64,000 nt of DNA, taken from contig NZ_LR733312.1 of assembly GCF_902506295.1 (NCBI RefSeq), forward strand, positions 1,933,989 through 1,997,988. Reading direction: 5' to 3'. Source of the stretch: Luteimonas sp. 9C (GTDB lineage Bacteria; Pseudomonadota; Gammaproteobacteria; Xanthomonadales; Xanthomonadaceae). Each line of letters opens with the position of its first letter. Position 1 is the stretch's first letter. A program made the position numbers and the translations under genes. The notes under the pieces were generated by a model. That model saw nothing but the letters and a program-made list of their open reading frames with translations. It was not told the DNA's origin and did not search any database. This document shows, piece after piece, positions 7,903 to 16,643 of the stretch.

Positions 7903-10275
7903 TCAAAGGTCTGCGGCGCCGCGCGGCGGCAGCGCGGGCGGGGTCTGCAACGCGGCCGGGATGACCCGCTCGCCGGCCAGACGCTTCGCATCCTGCAGCG
8001 CGATCGACCAGGCATCGACCTGTCCGATCGCATGCAGCAGCCGGGTCTGCAGCAAGGCCAGGTCGAAATCCTGGCGCGCCCAGGGCGCGATGCGGCCGAC
8101 CAGCGCCGTCGCCTCGGCCCGGTCGTCGTGCGCCAGCAGCCAGGTCGTGCCGGCGTAGACGGCCTGCGCGACCTCTTCGGGCACGCCGTCCTGCTCGGCG
8201 CGCGCCACCGCGACGCGGTAGGCGTGGCCGGCATCGGCATCGCGGTCCTGCGCCTGCGCGGTCATCGCCACCAGCAGCCAGTCCCAGGCATAGCCGGTGT
8301 CGTCGGAGGCCGGTCGCGGGGCGTCGTCGGCGCGCAGCGGCAGGTCGGCTTCCAGCGCCGCCTGATGCCGCATCCAGCGCACCCGGAACAACCGTTCCGC
8401 CCGTGCCTCGGGATTCCACCGGGCCAGCACCCGGTCGGCGATCCGGACCGCCGCCGCGGGATCGCCGCCGCGCCAGGCCATCTCGATCCGCAGGGCATCG
8501 GCGCGATGCAGATCGCTGTTGAGCGTCGGGCCGGCCGCATCGGCGCCCAGCATCGACTCGGCGGCGGCGAACGCACCCTGCCGGACCATCGCCTCGGCGC
8601 GGCCCAGGGCGATGTTGGTCAGCTGGCTCGGATCGGAAATGCGCGCGCGCAGCGCCCAGGCCTGTTCGATGCTCGCGCGGGCCTCGTCGGGCTGCAGCAG
8701 CAACAGCTGCGTTTCGGCCAGTGCCACCGACATCGACACCAGCTCGTAGATTGCGCCGAAGCGTCGGAACTCGCCGAGCGTGCGGGCGATGTACTCCGCC
8801 GCCTGCGCCGGGCGGCCACGCACTTTTTCCAGAAACCCCAGGCTCGCATCGACCCGGGCGACGGCCAGTGGATCGCCGGTGCGCACGGCCAGTATCCGCG
8901 CCTGGCCCAGATCATCCAGCGCACCGTCGTAATGGCCGAGCAGCGAGCGGACCATGCCGCGGCCGTTGAGCGCATCGCCGCGGAGCACGATGTCGCCCGC
9001 AGGGCCGACCAGCGCCAGCACATCGGTGTAGTCGCGCTCGGCGGCGACGCGATGATCGAGCCGGCGGTCGATCCCGGCCCGCAGCAGCAACACCTGGGCG
9101 CGGAACAGCGGCGTGTCGGCAGCCTCGATCCGCAGCAGCCGCTCGACCTCGTCGCGGACCTTCGGATACAGACCGGCGCGGAAATCGACCTGCGCCAGAC
9201 GCAGCCGCAGGCGCGGATCGTTGCGCTGCGCGGGCGGCGCCTCGGCGAGGATGTGACGTGCCGCGTCCAGTTCATTGCTCAGCAAGGCGGCCTGCGCGCG
9301 CTGCAGCCTTTCGCTGAGGTCTGCATCGACGTCCGGCCCGGTGGCATCCCGGCCCAATGCCGCCAGCAGGCGGCCGCAGGCCTGATCGGCCGCGCGCACC
9401 AGATCGGCGTGCTCGCCGTAAGCATGCCGTGACGCATCGTCGCGCCCTTCGGCAGTGATTTCGACCCGCCAGCCCGAGCCGCGCCGCATCGCCCGGCTGT
9501 GCACCACCCAGTCGCCAGCGACCTCGTTGCGCAGGCGCGCGGGTTCGATGCGCTCGCCGTCGTGCGCATGCATCAGCGACAGCACGCTTTCGCTGGCGGC
9601 CACCGGCAGGCCGGCGCGGCGCAGACGATCGCCGATGAAATCCATCAGGCCCAGTCGCGCCCAAGCGATGTCGGCGGTCTGGTCGAGCTCGGTGGGCAGC
9701 ACGATGAACGCGCCGGCACCCGGCTGCGGCGCGGCATCCACGCGCGGCCGGGCGGTCGTCCACCACCACGCCGCAGTCGCCAGCAGTGCCGCCGCGACCA
9801 GCACTGCGATACCGGACAACAGGCGCCCCCGGCCTAACGTCGCGCTCGGCATCGGGTCGACGGGCGGCGTTGCAGGCGCCGCCGTCCCGGACTCCGGCGC
9901 GGGCGACGCGGTCTGTTCTGCAGCGGACACCGGCGTCACCTCCGCCACCCACCGGAACCCGAAACTCGGCACCGTGCGGATGACGCGCTGCTCCTGGCCG
10001 TCATCGCCGACCGCGCGGCGCGCACGCAAGATGATCTGGCTCAGCTGCGCATCGGAAACGTTGTTGCGAGCGAAGATCGCCATCGCCAGTTCATCTCGCG
10101 ATACCGCGCGCTCGCGATGTTCGAGCAGGTATTGCAGGCAGGTGAACACCCGTGCCGGCACGACGACCAACACGCCGTCACGGCGCAGTTCGCGGGCATC
10201 GAAGTCGAGCAGGGAGTCGGAGAATCGGTAGGCGTTCGGCATCGGAATCGGAGATGGCAAGCCGCCCTTTGCCAC
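7903..10275 (-). CDS. CadC-like transmembrane regulator with TPR-rich C-terminal half
   Basis: A one-component regulator of about 790 residues. Residues 12-112 form an OmpR/PhoB-type winged helix (RAVSRDELAMAIFA... IRTVPSFGFRWV, the characteristic wing ending). A Pro/Ala linker follows, then one transmembrane helix at about 153-172 (LLSGIAVLVAAALLATAAWW). The C-terminal ~600 residues are mostly helical, with repeating Ala/Leu-Arg pairs like TPR arrays (for example LRLRLAQVDFRAGLYPKVRD). This matches CadC/ToxR-type membrane regulators with a periplasmic sensor half. The frame opens with GTG; an ATG 11 codons later (MPNAYRF) is an equally plausible start, and neither has a strong ribosome site. 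The adhesin gene begins 157 nt downstream on the same strand, so it is a candidate target; this is inference. Confidence 0.8.
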   Translation of the reverse strand: MAKGGLPSPIPMPNAYRFSDSLLDFDARELRRDGVLVVVPARVFTCLQYLLEHRERAVSRDELAMAIFARNNVSDAQLSQIILRARRAVGDDGQEQRVIRTVPSFGFRWVAEVTPVSAAEQTASPAPESGTAAPATPPVDPMPSATLGRGRLLSGIAVLVAAALLATAAWWWTTARPRVDAAPQPGAGAFIVLPTELDQTADIAWARLGLMDFIGDRLRRAGLPVAASESVLSLMHAHDGERIEPARLRNEVAGDWVVHSRAMRRGSGWRVEITAEGRDDASRHAYGEHADLVRAADQACGRLLAALGRDATGPDVDADLSERLQRAQAALLSNELDAARHILAEAPPAQRNDPRLRLRLAQVDFRAGLYPKVRDEVERLLRIEAADTPLFRAQVLLLRAGIDRRLDHRVAAERDYTDVLALVGPAGDIVLRGDALNGRGMVRSLLGHYDGALDDLGQARILAVRTGDPLAVARVDASLGFLEKVRGRPAQAAEYIARTLGEFRRFGAIYELVSMSVALAETQLLLLQPDEARASIEQAWALRARISDPSQLTNIALGRAEAMVRQGAFAAAESMLGADAAGPTLNSDLHRADALRIEMAWRGGDPAAAVRIADRVLARWNPEARAERLFRVRWMRHQAALEADLPLRADDAPRPASDDTGYAWDWLLVAMTAQAQDRDADAGHAYRVAVARAEQDGVPEEVAQAVYAGTTWLLAHDDRAEATALVGRIAPWARQDFDLALLQTRLLHAIGQVDAWSIALQDAKRLAGERVIPAALQTPPALPPRGAADL

Positions 10276-10399
10276 CGCGGCCCGCCGTTAACGGCTTCAG
10301 CGCGCCGAGTATGACCCAAGGCCGACGCCGTGCCCGTGGCGGCGCCGGGCCGTCAGCCCGTGCCGGAGGCGCGATGCGGCCACTCGTTACAATGGGCCC

Positions 10400-11113
10400 A
10401 TGACGTTTCCCATCCGCGCCATCACCCTCGATCTCGACGACACGCTGTGGCCGTTCGCGCCCATCGGGGTGCGCGTGGAGCAGACGCTCGATGCGTTCCT
10501 GCGTACGCACAGTCCCGCGACCGCGGACATGTATCCGATCGAGAAGATGCGCGACCTGCGCACGCGCGTGTTCGCCGAGAACGCGCACCTGATGCACGAC
10601 CTGTCCGCGCTGCGGCAACTGACCATCGAACACGCGCTGCGCGACAGCGGCGGCGATCTGGGATTGCTGGACGCGGCCTACGAGGTGTTCTACGCCGAGC
10701 GCAACAAGGTGGAGTACTACCCCGACAGCGAAGCCGCGCTCGCGCGCATCGCCGCGCGCGTGCCGGTGGCGGCGGTGACCAACGGCAATGCGGATCTCGA
10801 CCGCGTGGGCATCGGTCACCTGTTCGCGTTCACGCTCGGCTCGCGCGAGCACGGCGTGGCCAAGCCGGATGCAAGCATCTTCCACGCCGCGTGCGACCGG
10901 CTCGGCTGCGCACACGGCGACGTCCTGCACGTGGGCGACCACATCGAGATGGATGTGGCCGGCGCCGCGCGTGCGGGACTGCGCACCTGCTGGATCAATC
11001 GCGAGGACCGGCGCTGGGAACACGCCACGATCGCGCCCGATCTCGAATTCGACACGCTCACCGCGCTCGCCGACTGGCTCGATGCCGTTCCGACCGTCGC
11101 CGACCGCACCTGA
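10400..11113 (+). CDS. yigB: HAD-IA family phosphatase, YigB-like
   Basis: A 237-residue haloacid-dehalogenase-type hydrolase. Motif I is DLDDT, with nucleophile D11 and acid/base D13. Motif II is in VAAVTNGNAD, and motif III/IV is the GVAKPDASIF lysine followed by HVGDHIEMDV. A helical cap is inserted after motif I. Length and motif spacing match YigB of E. coli, which removes phosphate from FMN and from the riboflavin precursor 5-amino-6-(5-phosphoribitylamino)uracil. It is followed 13 nt later by the aminopeptidase gene, so the two are probably co-transcribed. It is divergent from the CadC-like gene, with 124 nt between them. Confidence 0.82.
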   Translation: MTFPIRAITLDLDDTLWPFAPIGVRVEQTLDAFLRTHSPATADMYPIEKMRDLRTRVFAENAHLMHDLSALRQLTIEHALRDSGGDLGLLDAAYEVFYAERNKVEYYPDSEAALARIAARVPVAAVTNGNADLDRVGIGHLFAFTLGSREHGVAKPDASIFHAACDRLGCAHGDVLHVGDHIEMDVAGAARAGLRTCWINREDRRWEHATIAPDLEFDTLTALADWLDAVPTVADRT

Positions 11114-11126
11114 CCCCGGGGGTTTC

Positions 11127-12488
11127 ATGACCGACACCACGACCGACCTCTTCACCACCGGCGCGCAGCGCGCGCGTCCGCTGCACATCGTCGCGCGCGA
11201 CGGCTACGCGGCCTGGCGCGACGCGCAGCCGGCAGCCGTGCAGGCCTGGCTCGAGGCGCAGGCGTTCGACGCGGCGCCCGGCACGCTGGCCCTGCTGCCC
11301 GGCGACGGCGGTCTGGACGCGGCGGTGCTGGGCATCGGCGATGCGCTCGATCCCGACAGCTACGCGCATGCGGTCTACGGCCTGCCCGAAGGCGACTGGC
11401 GCGTGGCCGGCGCGCACGACGCCGCCACGGTGCAGCTCGGCTGGGGCCTGGGCGCATACCGGTTCACCCGTTACAAGACGAGCGCGCGCAAGCCGGCGCG
11501 ACTGGCGGTCGACGCGCCAAATGCCGAGACCGTCGACGTCATCGCCGCGACCACGCGCGTGCGCGACCTGGTCAATACGCCGACCGAGCACATGGGCCCC
11601 GAGCAGATGGAAGCCGTGGTGCGCGACATCGCGTCCGCGCACGGCGCGACGTTCGAGAGCATCGCCGGCGACGCGCTGCTCGAACAGAACTTCCCCGCGA
11701 TCCACGCCGTGGGCCGCGCCTCGCACCGCGCGCCGCGCCTGCTGCATCTGTCTTGGGGCGACGCCGCGCATCCGCACGTCGCGATCGTCGGCAAGGGCGT
11801 GTGCTTCGACACCGGCGGCCTCGACCTCAAACCGGCCGACGGCATGCGCAACATGAAGAAGGACATGGGCGGCGCGGCGCACGCCATCGCGCTGGCCGAA
11901 CTGGTGATGGCGCGCAAGCTGCCGCTGCGCATCACGCTGCTGGTGCCGGCGGTCGAGAACGCGGTCGGTCCGGACGCGTTCCGTCCGGGCGAAGTCATCG
12001 CCACGCGCCAGGGCATCAGCGTCGAGATCGACAACACCGACGCCGAAGGCCGCCTGGTGCTGTGCGATGCGCTGACCTTCGCCGGCGAGCAGTCGCCGGA
12101 CGCCATCCTCGATTTCGCCACGCTCACCGGCGCTGCGCGCATCGCGCTGGGCCCGGACCTGCCGGCCCTGTTCTCCAACGACGACGCACTGGCGGCTGCC
12201 TGGATCGCCGGCGGCGAGGCGACGCGCGATCCGGTGTGGCGCATGCCGCTGTGGCGGCCGTACCTGCGCTATCTCACCAGCGGCATCGCCGACATCGCCA
12301 ACGCGGGTTCGCGCATGGCGGGCAGCGTCACCGCGGCGCTGTATCTCGAGCGGTTCGTCCCGGCCGGGACGCCCTGGGCGCATCTGGACACCTATGCGTG
12401 GAACGACAGCAATCGCGCCGGGCATCCCCAGGGCGGCGAAGCGCTGGGGCTGCGCGCGGCGTGGGCGCTGCTGAAGACGCGCGCCTGA
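11127..12488 (+). CDS. M17 family leucyl aminopeptidase
   Basis: A cytosolic two-metal aminopeptidase of 453 residues that removes N-terminal amino acids from peptides. The C-terminal catalytic domain carries all family landmarks: IVGKGVCFDTGGLDLKP with metal-binding Lys and Asp, MKKDMGGAA, and the M17 signature NTDAEGRLVLCDAL, which supplies metal-binding Asp/Glu and the catalytic Arg. It is shorter than PepA (about 500 aa) and lacks most of its N-terminal domain, so it is closer to the PepB-like/short M17 group. The start follows the yigB stop by 13 nt (GGGGG upstream). A longer frame upstream lies inside yigB and is a shadow. Confidence 0.88.
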   Translation: MTDTTTDLFTTGAQRARPLHIVARDGYAAWRDAQPAAVQAWLEAQAFDAAPGTLALLPGDGGLDAAVLGIGDALDPDSYAHAVYGLPEGDWRVAGAHDAATVQLGWGLGAYRFTRYKTSARKPARLAVDAPNAETVDVIAATTRVRDLVNTPTEHMGPEQMEAVVRDIASAHGATFESIAGDALLEQNFPAIHAVGRASHRAPRLLHLSWGDAAHPHVAIVGKGVCFDTGGLDLKPADGMRNMKKDMGGAAHAIALAELVMARKLPLRITLLVPAVENAVGPDAFRPGEVIATRQGISVEIDNTDAEGRLVLCDALTFAGEQSPDAILDFATLTGAARIALGPDLPALFSNDDALAAAWIAGGEATRDPVWRMPLWRPYLRYLTSGIADIANAGSRMAGSVTAALYLERFVPAGTPWAHLDTYAWNDSNRAGHPQGGEALGLRAAWALLKTRA

Positions 12489-12495
12489 CGCCGCG

Positions 12496-12921
12496 TCAGC
12501 GCAGCCAGCCGCGTCGTGCGGCGCCGCGGGCGAACAGCCACACCGCGGCGACGACGAGCACCAGCAGCAGCGGCAGGCCCAGGCCACGCAGGCCGGTCAG
12601 CGACCAGACCGGCGTGAGCGCGTAGCTCGCCGCCATCTGCACGACCACCGCCACCAGCGACACGCGCAGCATGGGCTCGGCCCAGCGGCGCGCGCTGAGC
12701 AGCGCGACCGAACCGGCCGTGCCCGCAATCGTCGCAACGCCGAACACGGCGTAGATCCACAGCGGCATGGCCGCGTTGATCTGTTGCTGCGCGCGAGGCA
12801 GTGCGGCCACCTGCTCGGGCGTCATCGACACCTGCAGCACGAAGATCAGCAGGCCGAACAGGTTCCACAACAGGGCGGTCAGCGCGACCACGCGGGCGCC
12901 CAGCGGCATTCGGGTCTGCAT
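12496..12921 (-). CDS. Small four-helix membrane protein, unknown function
   Basis: A 141-residue protein with four predicted membrane helices: about 10-30, 53-73, 82-102 and 112-131. Between helices 1 and 2 is a short soluble segment with MTPEQVAALPRAQQQIN. The end is basic (RGAARRGWLR). I do not recognise a characterised family. It converges on the aminopeptidase, with only 7 nt between the two stops, where a short GC hairpin (TGACG/CGTCA) could end both transcripts. Confidence 0.7.
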   Translation of the reverse strand: MQTRMPLGARVVALTALLWNLFGLLIFVLQVSMTPEQVAALPRAQQQINAAMPLWIYAVFGVATIAGTAGSVALLSARRWAEPMLRVSLVAVVVQMAASYALTPVWSLTGLRGLGLPLLLVLVVAAVWLFARGAARRGWLR

Positions 12922-13080
12922 CAGGTGTCCTCGTCATGCACGGCGGCGGCTCAGGGTAGCAGCGCCACGTCCTGCCTGAAGCGGACACCACGCCGCAACG
13001 TGACGAGGTTCCCGCCGTCGCCGTCGTCAGGCGAAAATGGGCGCTTCGCCGGGGCACGCCCGGTCCTCCGCCCGGTCCCC

Positions 13081-14448
13081 ATGAACGCTTCGATGCACCT
13101 GTCCCCCGACGAGATCCGCAGCCTGTTCGCGCAGGCGATGTCGCGCATGTACCGCGACGAGGTGCCGCTGTACGGCACGCTGATGGAGCTGGTGTCGGAG
13201 GTGAACGCCGCGACGCTGTCCAGCGACCCGTCACTGGCCGCGCGCTTGCAGCGCAGCGACGCACTCGACCGCCTGGACGCCGAGCGCCATGGCGCGATCC
13301 GCGTCGGCACGCCGCGTGAGCTGGCGACGCTGCGCCGCCTGTTCGCGGTGATGGGCATGCAGCCGGTCGGTTACTACGACCTCGCCGTCGCGGGCGTCCC
13401 GGTCCATGCGACCGCGTTCCGCCCGGTCGATGCCGCGTCGCTGGCGCGCAATCCGTTCCGGGTGTTCACCTCGCTGCTGCGGCTCGAACTGATCGAGGAT
13501 GCCGCGCTGCGCGACGAGGCCGCTGCGATTCTCGAAGCGCGCGAGATCTTCACCCCGCGTGCGCTCGCATTGATCGAACGCTTCGAGCAGGCCGGTGGGC
13601 TGACCGCAGACGAGGCGGCCGAGTTCGTCGCGCAGGCGCTGGAGACCTTCCGCTGGCACAGCGAGGCGACCGTCTCGCACGCGACCTACCAGGCGCTGCT
13701 GTCGGCGCATCGCCTGATCGCCGATGTCGTGTGCTTCCGCGGCCCGCACATCAACCATCTCACGCCGCGCACGCTAGACATCGATGCGGCGCAGGACGCG
13801 ATGCAGGCGCGCGGCATCGATGCCAAGGCCGTCATCGAAGGTCCGCCGCGCCGCCGCTGCCCGATCCTGCTGCGCCAGACCAGCTTCAAGGCGCTGCAGG
13901 AACCGGTGCGGTTTCCCGTCGGCGACAGCGCCGACGCCGGCACGCACACCGCGCGTTTCGGCGAGATCGAACAGCGCGGCCTTGCGCTGACGCCGAAGGG
14001 CCGCGCGCTCTACGACAGCCTGCTCGCACGCGCACGCGATGCCGGCGGCGCAGGCAGCACCGGCGATTACGCCGCGCGCCTGGCGACGGCGTTCAACGAT
14101 TTTCCGGATGATGACGACACGCTGCGCCGCGAAGAACTTGGCTACTACCGCTATGCGCTGACCGATGCGGGACGTGCGGATCCATCGGCCATCGCGCGCG
14201 GCAGCATCGACGAAGCGATCGCAGCCGGCCTGGTCACGGCCGACCCGGTGGTCTACGAGGATTTCCTGCCGGTCAGCGCGGCCGGCATCTTCCAGTCGAA
14301 CCTCGGCGGCGGCGAACAGCGCGCGTACGCGGCGCAGGCGAACCGCGAGGCGTTCGAAACGGCGCTCGGTGCGCGCGTGCACGACGAGTTCGAAATCTAC
14401 GCGCGGATCGAGCGGGATTCGCTGGTCGCGGTGGGGCTGGCGCGCTGA
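13081..14448 (+). CDS. hglS: 2-oxoadipate dioxygenase/decarboxylase (HglS, DUF1338)
   Basis: The enzyme family converts 2-oxoadipate to D-2-hydroxyglutarate with Fe(II) and O2, a late step of D-lysine (pipecolate) catabolism. The protein is 455 residues, the normal size for HglS/YdcJ. The metal ligands known from Pseudomonas HglS (two His and one Glu, as I recall near positions 70, 226 and 294) have matching residues here: H70 in ERHGAI, H226 in INHLTPR and E295 in RFGEIE. The C terminus has the conserved YEDFLPVSAAGIFQSNL segment. No other lysine-degradation genes are nearby, so the pathway partner must lie elsewhere. The ATG at MNASMH is chosen because upstream sequence is arginine-rich and overlaps the divergent gene. 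Confidence 0.85.
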   Translation: MNASMHLSPDEIRSLFAQAMSRMYRDEVPLYGTLMELVSEVNAATLSSDPSLAARLQRSDALDRLDAERHGAIRVGTPRELATLRRLFAVMGMQPVGYYDLAVAGVPVHATAFRPVDAASLARNPFRVFTSLLRLELIEDAALRDEAAAILEAREIFTPRALALIERFEQAGGLTADEAAEFVAQALETFRWHSEATVSHATYQALLSAHRLIADVVCFRGPHINHLTPRTLDIDAAQDAMQARGIDAKAVIEGPPRRRCPILLRQTSFKALQEPVRFPVGDSADAGTHTARFGEIEQRGLALTPKGRALYDSLLARARDAGGAGSTGDYAARLATAFNDFPDDDDTLRREELGYYRYALTDAGRADPSAIARGSIDEAIAAGLVTADPVVYEDFLPVSAAGIFQSNLGGGEQRAYAAQANREAFETALGARVHDEFEIYARIERDSLVAVGLAR

Positions 14449-14460
14449 GACGCGCTGTTT

Positions 14461-14675
14461 GAGCCCTCCCCCGCCTGCGGGGGAGGGTTGGGTGGTTTGA
14501 GCCCTCCCCCGCCTGCGGGGGAGGGTTGGGTGGGGGCAATCCGTCCGACGCTCGAAACCCAAGCACGTGCGTCGACACCTTAGGCAAGTGATTTCCGCGA
14601 CCTGATCGTTCGCCCCCATCCCACCCTTCCACCCGTAAAGGGCGCAATGCCCCACCAGTGGGGGAAGGAGTTGCC
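14461..14675. repeat. REPIN-like two-hairpin element, copy 1, with 38-bp tandem duplication
   Basis: The left hairpin (CCCTCCCCCGC-CTGCGGGGGAGGG) is present twice as a 38-bp direct repeat starting at 14461 and 14499. Then follow the common flank GGGTGGGGGCAA, about 85 nt of unrelated sequence, the inverted flank CGTTCGCCCCCATCCCA/C, and a degraded right hairpin ending GTGGGGGAAGGAG. It fills the gap after the hglS stop and before the convergent response-regulator gene. Confidence 0.75.
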
Positions 14676-14702
14676 GGTCGCACGCGTCAGGCGACGCGTG
14701 GT

Positions 14703-15332
14703 CTACAACCACCCCTTCTGCCGCGCCAGCCGGTACGCCTCGATGCGGTTGCCGACGCCCAGCTTGCCGATTGCGTCCGACAGGTAGTTGCGCACCGTGC
14801 CGTGCGAGAGGTGCAGCTGGGCGGCGATCTCGCTGGCGTTCATGCCCTGCCCCGCGAGCCGCAGGGCCTGACGTTCGCGTTCGCTCAGCGGGTCCGGTTC
14901 GCTCCAGGCATCGAGCGCGAGCTGCGGGTCGATCGCGCGCCCACCGCCGTGGACACGGCGCAGGGCATCGGCGAGCTGCTCGGCCGGCGCGTCCTTGAGC
15001 AGATAGCCGCCGACGCCGGCATCCAGCGCCCGGCGCAGGAAGCCCGCGCGCGCGAACGTGGTGACGATCACCACGCGCACCGGCAACGCATGCCGCTGGA
15101 TGCGCTGCGCGAGTTCGAGGCCGGTGAGGCCGGGCATCTCGATGTCGGTGACGAGCAGATCGGGCGACAGGCGCTGCAGGTCGCGCCAGGCCGATTCGCC
15201 ATCGCCGACGCTGCCGACCACCGACAGGTCGTCTTCCAGATTCAGCAGCGCGGTCAGCGCGCCACGCAGCATCGCCTGGTCCTCGGCGATGAGGATGCGC
15301 AGGGGATCGGCGGACGTGGGCAGGCGCGGCAT
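14703..15332 (-). CDS. NarL/LuxR-family response regulator (DesR-like)
   Basis: A 209-residue response regulator. The receiver domain (11-125) has acidic pocket E17/D18, phospho-acceptor D63 in VTDIEMPG, a conserved Thr in VIVTTFA, and a Lys in YLLKDAP. The C-terminal LuxR-type helix-turn-helix is 150-205 (LSERERQALRLAGQGMNASE, then HLSHGTVRNYLSDAIGKLGV). It follows its kinase by 49 nt on the same strand. It matches DesR/LiaR-type regulators, which commonly control neighbouring ABC transporters. The ABC exporter and amidohydrolase genes in the same run are therefore likely targets, by inference. Confidence 0.88.
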   Translation of the reverse strand: MPRLPTSADPLRILIAEDQAMLRGALTALLNLEDDLSVVGSVGDGESAWRDLQRLSPDLLVTDIEMPGLTGLELAQRIQRHALPVRVVIVTTFARAGFLRRALDAGVGGYLLKDAPAEQLADALRRVHGGGRAIDPQLALDAWSEPDPLSERERQALRLAGQGMNASEIAAQLHLSHGTVRNYLSDAIGKLGVGNRIEAYRLARQKGWL

Positions 15333-15381
15333 GGCGGAAACGTTAGCAGGCACCGCGCGGCGGCGCGTGCGCCCTGCGACG

Positions 15382-16569
15382 TCAGGCAGCCGATCCGACG
15401 GTCGAGCGGTCCGCGGAGAGCGGCAGCGTGACGTCGACCCGGGTGCCGTCACCGCCTTCGATGCGCAACACGCCACCGAGCGCCTCGATGCGTTCGCGCA
15501 TGCCCGACAGGCCGTTCCCCGGCACGATCGCGCCGCCGCGACCGTCGTCGCGGATCTGCAGACGCACCGCGTCGGCGTCCCGTGCGAACTGCGCGTGCGC
15601 GCAGGTGGCGCGCGCATGGCGCTGGATGTTGGTCGCCGCCTCGCGCAGGGTCATCGCCAGCGCGGTCTCGATGTCGTCCGGCAGGCCTGCGGCGGCCACA
15701 CGATCGTCGAGCGCGTAGTCGAACGCGACCCCGTCGGTTTCCAGCAGCAGCCGCGCGGACGCCAGCTCCGCCGCCAGGCCTGCCGCGCGGATGCCACTGA
15801 CCGCCTGGCGCACCTGCGCCAGTGCATCGCGTGCGATGCCGCCGACTTCGCCGATCTCCTGCTGCGCGGCATGCGGATCGCGCGGCACCAGCTTCGCGGC
15901 GAGATCCGCCTTCAGCGCGACCATCGACAGCGTGTGCCCGAGCAGGTCGTGCAGGTCGCGGCCGATGCGTTCGCGCTCGGCGACCGCAGCCAGCCGGCGC
16001 ACCTCGTCGTGCGACAGCCGCAGCGCGGCATCCTGCCGGTGCCTGAGGCGCTCCACGTGGACCAGCAGGCCGATCACCACCGTCGTCACCGGCATCCAGG
16101 CCAGCGCCACCCACGGATAGCCGAGCGTGCGCGCCCACAACAGCAGCGCCGCGTTCGACAGTGCCAGCATGCCCACGTACCGCCACACGGACGTGCGCGA
16201 GAGCGCGCTGAGAAACACGCAGCCGAACACGAAATAGCTCAGGCTCGAGACGTACCAGGGCAGCAGGCCGAAGCACAGCGCGATCATGCCGAGCGCGCAC
16301 CAGGGGGCGCGCCGTTCGGGCAGCAGCAGCGCGCCCGCGAACAGGGCGATGAAGACCGGGTAGGACAGCAGCGTCAGCACCAGCCAGCGCAGGTCGTAGC
16401 CCTGCGGCGAGAACATCGGCACGACGAACACCCACACCGACCACAGCACGTGGATGCCTTCGCTCCAGACCGGCCGCCCCTGGCGCAGCGCGCTGCCGAT
16501 GATGGAATCCGGCGCGGCCCGCAGGCCTGCGAAGGTGGGCATCGTCGTGGCGGCCGGCTGGGTCTGCAT
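15382..16569 (-). CDS. Membrane sensor histidine kinase (DesK/HisKA_3 type)
   Basis: A 395-residue kinase. The N-terminal half has five or six membrane helices (about 37-180) with very short external loops, typical of DesK-like intramembrane sensors of membrane state or envelope-active compounds. The HisKA_3 dimerisation segment is RERIGRDLHDLLGHTLSMVA with phospho-acceptor H207. The ATPase domain has an N box (REAATNIQRHA), a G1-type box (IRDDGRGG) and a G2-type box (GNGLSGMRERIEALGG). The ATG at MQTQPA is preferred; the longer frame upstream overlaps the amidohydrolase gene. It pairs with the regulator gene 49 nt downstream. Confidence 0.87.
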   Translation of the reverse strand: MQTQPAATTMPTFAGLRAAPDSIIGSALRQGRPVWSEGIHVLWSVWVFVVPMFSPQGYDLRWLVLTLLSYPVFIALFAGALLLPERRAPWCALGMIALCFGLLPWYVSSLSYFVFGCVFLSALSRTSVWRYVGMLALSNAALLLWARTLGYPWVALAWMPVTTVVIGLLVHVERLRHRQDAALRLSHDEVRRLAAVAERERIGRDLHDLLGHTLSMVALKADLAAKLVPRDPHAAQQEIGEVGGIARDALAQVRQAVSGIRAAGLAAELASARLLLETDGVAFDYALDDRVAAAGLPDDIETALAMTLREAATNIQRHARATCAHAQFARDADAVRLQIRDDGRGGAIVPGNGLSGMRERIEALGGVLRIEGGDGTRVDVTLPLSADRSTVGSAA

Positions 16570-16643
16570 GTCGCGCAGCGTAGCCACCTCAGGCGCCCAC
16601 CAGAAGTGGCGGCCGGTTTCCGCCGCGGCGCTCCGCCTGCATG

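Noticed and set aside
4815..7964. A 1049-codon open frame on the plus strand opposite the adhesin gene
   Set aside because: It is the antisense shadow of a highly repetitive GC-rich gene: Arg/Asp/His-rich, no ribosome site, no recognisable domain. The minus-strand adhesin explains the region fully.
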